Shown here: positions 5,477 to 7,856 of the stretch, in pieces
Numbering within the stretch: the stretch's first letter is position 1
Layout: each line of letters begins with the position of its first letter
Program-made: the position numbers and the translations under genes
Source of the DNA: Frankiaceae bacterium
Lineage (GTDB): Bacteria; Actinomycetota; Actinomycetes; Mycobacteriales; SCTD01
Length of the DNA stretch: 7,856 nt
Assembly (NCBI GenBank): GCA_947479995.1
Contig: CANKBT010000137.1
Location: forward strand, 1-7,856
Direction: 5' to 3'
Notes under the pieces: model-generated
The model's database searches: none
Told to the model about the DNA's origin: nothing
What the model saw: only the letters and a program-made list of their open reading frames with translations

Positions 5477-5916
5477 GAGGGGCGCAGGTCGCCCCGCAGG
5501 ACGCGGACGGCCTCGGCGAGCGCGCGGCGGGCGCGCGGCCCGTGCACGCGGAACCAGTCGGGGGCCTCCTCGACGAGGTCGTCGTAGGCCTCCTCGACGA
5601 CCTCGCCGCGCAGCGGCCGGCCGGCGCGCGGGTCGTCGACGAGCAGGTGCCACAGCTCGCTGACCTCCTGCGCCGACGGCTCGGGCTCGCCGCGCGGCAG
5701 CCAGCCGCCGAGGTCGAGGTCGACCTCGTCGGGCAGCTCGTCGGACAGCTCGAGCCGGGCGGTCTGCGCGTGGTGCTCCAGGCCCGCGCGCGAGCCCCAG
5801 GCCAGCACCGCGTCGCCGCGCCGCAGCAGGCGGTCCTCCTGCTCGCCGACGACGACGCCGGTGTGCCAGCGCCGGTCGCCGTCGACGACCAGCACCTCGT
5901 ACAGCTCGTCGGTCAC
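5473..5916 (-). CDS. Hypothetical acidic protein embedded in the carotenoid operon
   Basis: A 147-residue soluble protein I cannot assign. The N-terminal part (3-58) alternates short strands (YEVLVVDGDRRWHTGVVVG, 6-24; DAVLAWGSR, 35-43; ARLEL, 53-57), suggesting a small beta domain. The middle (58-84) is strongly acidic, with ELPDEVDLDLGGW. The C-terminal part is helical: QEVSELWHLLVDDP (83-96), GEVVEEAYDDLVEEAPDWFR (104-123) and a basic helix GPRARRALAEAVRVLRGD (126-143). There is no signal peptide, no hydrophobic segment, no Cys and no motif known to me. The start is GTG at 5916-5914, overlapping the TGA of the CrtO-like gene; its own TGA overlaps the cruF ATG. Being locked on both sides argues for a real product at a controlled ratio with the enzymes. 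Whether it is a chaperone, a scaffold, a regulator or unrelated is unknown. Confidence 0.75.
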   Translation of the reverse strand: MTDELYEVLVVDGDRRWHTGVVVGEQEDRLLRRGDAVLAWGSRAGLEHHAQTARLELSDELPDEVDLDLGGWLPRGEPEPSAQEVSELWHLLVDDPRAGRPLRGEVVEEAYDDLVEEAPDWFRVHGPRARRALAEAVRVLRGDLRPS

Positions 5917-7472
5917 CGCCCCAGCCTGCCCCAGCCGCGGCGGGTGAGCGAGGAGTGGACGACGCCCGCGGCGGTGCGGCCGCTCGCGCCGAAGACCCCG
6001 CCGCCGGGGTGCGTCGACGCGCCGGTGAGGAACAGCCCCGGCACCTGCGGCACCCGGTGGCCCGACAGCTCGGGCATCGGCCGCCACAGGAACATCTGGT
6101 CGAGCGACATCTCGACGTGCATGACCTGCCCGGAGCGCAGGCCCAGCTCGCGCTCGAGGTCGAGCGGCGTCTGCACGTGCACGTGCTCGACGCTGCTGGC
6201 GAAGCCCGGCGCCACCCGGTCGACCGCGGCGATGAGCTTGTCGCCCTCGCGCTCGCGGATGCCGTCCCACGTCTCGCCGTTCGCCAGCGCGTACGGGTGC
6301 CACTGGCCCCACACGGTGACGTTGTGCTTGCCGGGCGGCGCGATCGTGTCGTCGAAGGCGCTGAAGGTCATGGCGAGCGCCGCGGGCTCGGTCGGGGGGA
6401 GCCCGGCGGAGAACTCGCCGTGCGCGCGGCGCAGCGCCTGGCGGCTCGGTGCGAGCAGCTGCATCGACCGGTGCACGTCGTCCGGGGCGCCGGCGTACTG
6501 CGGCAGCGCGCTGGTGCCCAGGCGCACGACCATGCCGATGCCGTTGCCGGTGCGGATGGTGCGCCGGGCGCGGTCGAGCAGGTCGCGCGGCGGGCTGTCG
6601 AGCAGCTCGAGCGCGGTGAGCACGTGGCAGCCGGTGACGACCGCGTCGGCGCGGTGCACGAGCCCGCCCTCGGTCTGCACGCCGGTGACCGCACCGCCCC
6701 GGGTCGTCACGGCGGTCGCGGCGTCGCCGAGCAGCACCCGGCCGCCGTACGCCTCGAGCCGGCGCTGCAGGGCGACCGACAGCATGCCGCTGCCGCCCTT
6801 GGGGTGGCCCGGCGGGCGCAGGTGCATGACGGTGTTCCAGCCGACGAGGTCGGCGGTCGCGACCTCGTGCGTCGGCGGGCCGGACTGCGCGCCCATCCAG
6901 GCCAGCGCGGTCTTGAGCCGCTCGTCGTCGAAGTGCGCGTCGAGCAGGGCGTCGGCCGAGGTGAGGAACTGGCGCGACAGCTCCAGGCCCGACAGGCCGG
7001 TGCCGCTGCCGATGCCCCACAGCGTGCGGCCGAGGCGGCCGCCGGTCGGGGCGCCCTGGAAGGCCTCGAAGACCCGCACGTTGCGCGCCGACCAGTCCAG
7101 GGCGAAGGCGCGGTAGGCGTCGGCGTCCTTCGCCCCGCAGACCGCCTCGATCGACGCGCACGTGCGGTCGAGGTCGACGGCGAAGGTGAGGCCCTCGTCG
7201 CCGAAGGGGGCGAAGCCCCACGGGTCGAGGTCCTGGTACTCCAGGCCGAAGCGCTCGAGCTCGAGGTCCTCGACGATGCCGGTGTGGCGCACCATGACGT
7301 GCGCGCTGCTGCCGCGGTCCATGTGGAAGCCCGGGAAGCGCTCGACGGTCGACACGGCGCCGCCGACGACCGTGTCGCGCTCGACGACGGTGACGGCGTG
7401 GCCCTCGCGCGCCAGGTAGCAGGCGGCGACCAGCCCGTTGTGGCCCGCGCCGACGACGACGACGTCAGACAC
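5913..7472 (-). CDS. crtO: CrtO-type carotenoid ketolase-like flavoprotein (CrtI/PYROXD2 superfamily)
   Basis: A 519-residue FAD enzyme of the CrtO type. The N-terminal Rossmann motif VVVVGAGHNGL (4-14) uses GAGHNGL rather than the GAGxGG of CrtI desaturases, with Glu31 following. The block MDRGSSAHVM (51-60) and PPGHPKGGSGML (220-231) are typical of the CrtO/PYROXD2 branch. So are HVEMSLDQMFLWRPMPEL (452-469) and the C-terminal FAD block FLTGASTHPGGGVFGASGR (481-499). CrtO of Deinococcus, Rhodococcus and cyanobacteria puts a keto group at C4 of a beta ring. Related members of this branch have other or unknown substrates, so ketolase activity is inferred from the carotenoid setting. The start is GTG at 7472-7470, three codons before the Rossmann strand, preceded by a G-rich SD (AGGTGGGGG). 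It overlaps the end of the acetyltransferase gene by eight bases. The TGA overlaps the next gene (GTGA). The length is normal and no lesion is seen. Confidence 0.84.
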   Translation of the reverse strand: MSDVVVVGAGHNGLVAACYLAREGHAVTVVERDTVVGGAVSTVERFPGFHMDRGSSAHVMVRHTGIVEDLELERFGLEYQDLDPWGFAPFGDEGLTFAVDLDRTCASIEAVCGAKDADAYRAFALDWSARNVRVFEAFQGAPTGGRLGRTLWGIGSGTGLSGLELSRQFLTSADALLDAHFDDERLKTALAWMGAQSGPPTHEVATADLVGWNTVMHLRPPGHPKGGSGMLSVALQRRLEAYGGRVLLGDAATAVTTRGGAVTGVQTEGGLVHRADAVVTGCHVLTALELLDSPPRDLLDRARRTIRTGNGIGMVVRLGTSALPQYAGAPDDVHRSMQLLAPSRQALRRAHGEFSAGLPPTEPAALAMTFSAFDDTIAPPGKHNVTVWGQWHPYALANGETWDGIREREGDKLIAAVDRVAPGFASSVEHVHVQTPLDLERELGLRSGQVMHVEMSLDQMFLWRPMPELSGHRVPQVPGLFLTGASTHPGGGVFGASGRTAAGVVHSSLTRRGWGRLGR

Positions 7473-7856
7473 GGTCGGCCCCCACCTGCAGGCCCAGCAC
7501 GGCGAAGTCGCGCGGGTCGCCCGGGAAGCGCAGCCGGCGCACCAGGTCGACCCAGCCCCCCGCCCGGTAGAAGGCGCGGGCGCGCGTCTCCTCGTCGGGG
7601 GTGGTGAGCAGCGCGCGGGGCGCAGGCACGTCGCGCAGCAGCAGCGCGAGCAGCGCGCGGCCGAGCCCGGTGCCCTGGTGCGCCGGCCGCACGTGCAGCT
7701 CGCACACCTCGAACGAGCCGGACCACGCGCCCGCGACGTCGTCGCCGCCCTGCGCGCGGAGCGCGGCGACGACCTGGTCGTGCCACCACTGCCCGTCCTC
7801 GCCGAGGTGGCCGTACGCCGTGCCGACGAGCGCGCCGGCGTCGTCGAGCGCCGCGA
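7465..7856 (-). CDS. GNAT family N-acetyltransferase, C-terminal part
   Basis: The frame is open from the window end to the TGA at 7467-7465, so about 129 residues are visible and the N-terminus lies outside. The acetyl-CoA-binding motif A is clear: CELHVRPAHQGTGLGRALL, with Q-G-T-G-L-G encoded at 7677-7660 (the Q/R-x-x-G-x-G/A pyrophosphate loop). It is followed by a helix, then LLTTPDEETRARAFYRAGGWVDL, the usual motif B in which an x-A-x-x-F-Y-x-x-x-G-W segment packs on the cofactor. The visible N-terminal part includes a DGQWWHDQVVAAL helix. Substrate is unknown; GNAT proteins acetylate amines, antibiotics or protein termini. The end overlaps the CrtO-like start by eight bases, so it sits in the same transcript. 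A role in carotenoid formation is not implied by its family. A start at the in-frame GTG at 7707 would cut off the fold, so I treat the gene as running past the window. Confidence 0.83.
   Translation of the reverse strand, partial: AALDDAGALVGTAYGHLGEDGQWWHDQVVAALRAQGGDDVAGAWSGSFEVCELHVRPAHQGTGLGRALLALLLRDVPAPRALLTTPDEETRARAFYRAGGWVDLVRRLRFPGDPRDFAVLGLQVGADRV

Noticed and set aside
1785..7472. An antiphage, toxin-antitoxin or other mobile accessory system
   Set aside because: No nuclease, recombinase, toxin-like pair, inverted terminal repeats or compositional break was seen; the genes form a metabolic operon.
3396..7607. Several other long plus-strand frames (such as 3396-5117, 5542-7116, 5955-7607)
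   Set aside because: Compositionally biased shadows of the minus-strand carotenoid genes, with no recognisable fold or ribosome binding site.
7465..7707. A complete 80-residue acetyltransferase starting at the GTG at 7707-7705
   Set aside because: It would begin inside the strand of motif A. The frame stays open and protein-like (WWHDQVVAAL and so on) to the window edge, so the gene is simply cut by the window.

Overview
The window is extremely GC-rich. It has dense head-to-tail genes, many GTG starts, and stop/start overlaps of the GTGA or ATGA type. Together with an actinobacterial-style carotenoid gene set, this points to a high-GC actinobacterium; I cannot name the genus from sequence alone. 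No RNA genes, mobile elements, CRISPR arrays or att sites were seen.

The left part (1-1410, plus strand) holds the 3' end of a methylenetetrahydrofolate reductase gene (metF). It is followed by a SRPBCC-fold lipid/polyketide-binding-like protein and a CDP-alcohol phosphatidyltransferase. The last two are translationally coupled through a GTGA overlap. A short convergent gap (1411-1456) with hairpin-forming sequence separates them from everything to the right, which is on the minus strand.

The right part (7856 down to 1785, minus strand) reads as one tightly packed transcription unit. Its order is: GNAT acetyltransferase (5' end outside the window), CrtO-type carotenoid ketolase/oxygenase-like flavoprotein, an unrecognised acidic 147-residue protein, CruF-type carotenoid 1',2'-hydratase, a family-2 glycosyltransferase, a CrtI/CrtD-type carotenoid desaturase, and an unrecognised 121-residue membrane protein. 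Every junction overlaps by 4-8 bases except the glycosyltransferase/desaturase one, which has a 13-base gap containing a ribosome binding site. Beyond it, 55 bases downstream, lies a small secreted Pro-rich protein gene on the same strand. It has a strong ribosome binding site that can be hidden in a hairpin.

Read as a pathway, the unit holds late carotenoid-tailoring steps. These are hydration of a psi end group (CruF), 3',4'-desaturation (CrtD-like), sugar transfer to the resulting hydroxyl (glycosyltransferase), and C4 ketolation of a beta ring (CrtO-like). This is the logic of deinoxanthin or (keto)myxol-glycoside-type monocyclic carotenoids. Phytoene synthase, GGPP synthase, a lycopene cyclase and a C50 elongase are not in the window and must be elsewhere if this reading is right. 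The two unknown proteins welded into the operon are the best candidates for something undescribed.
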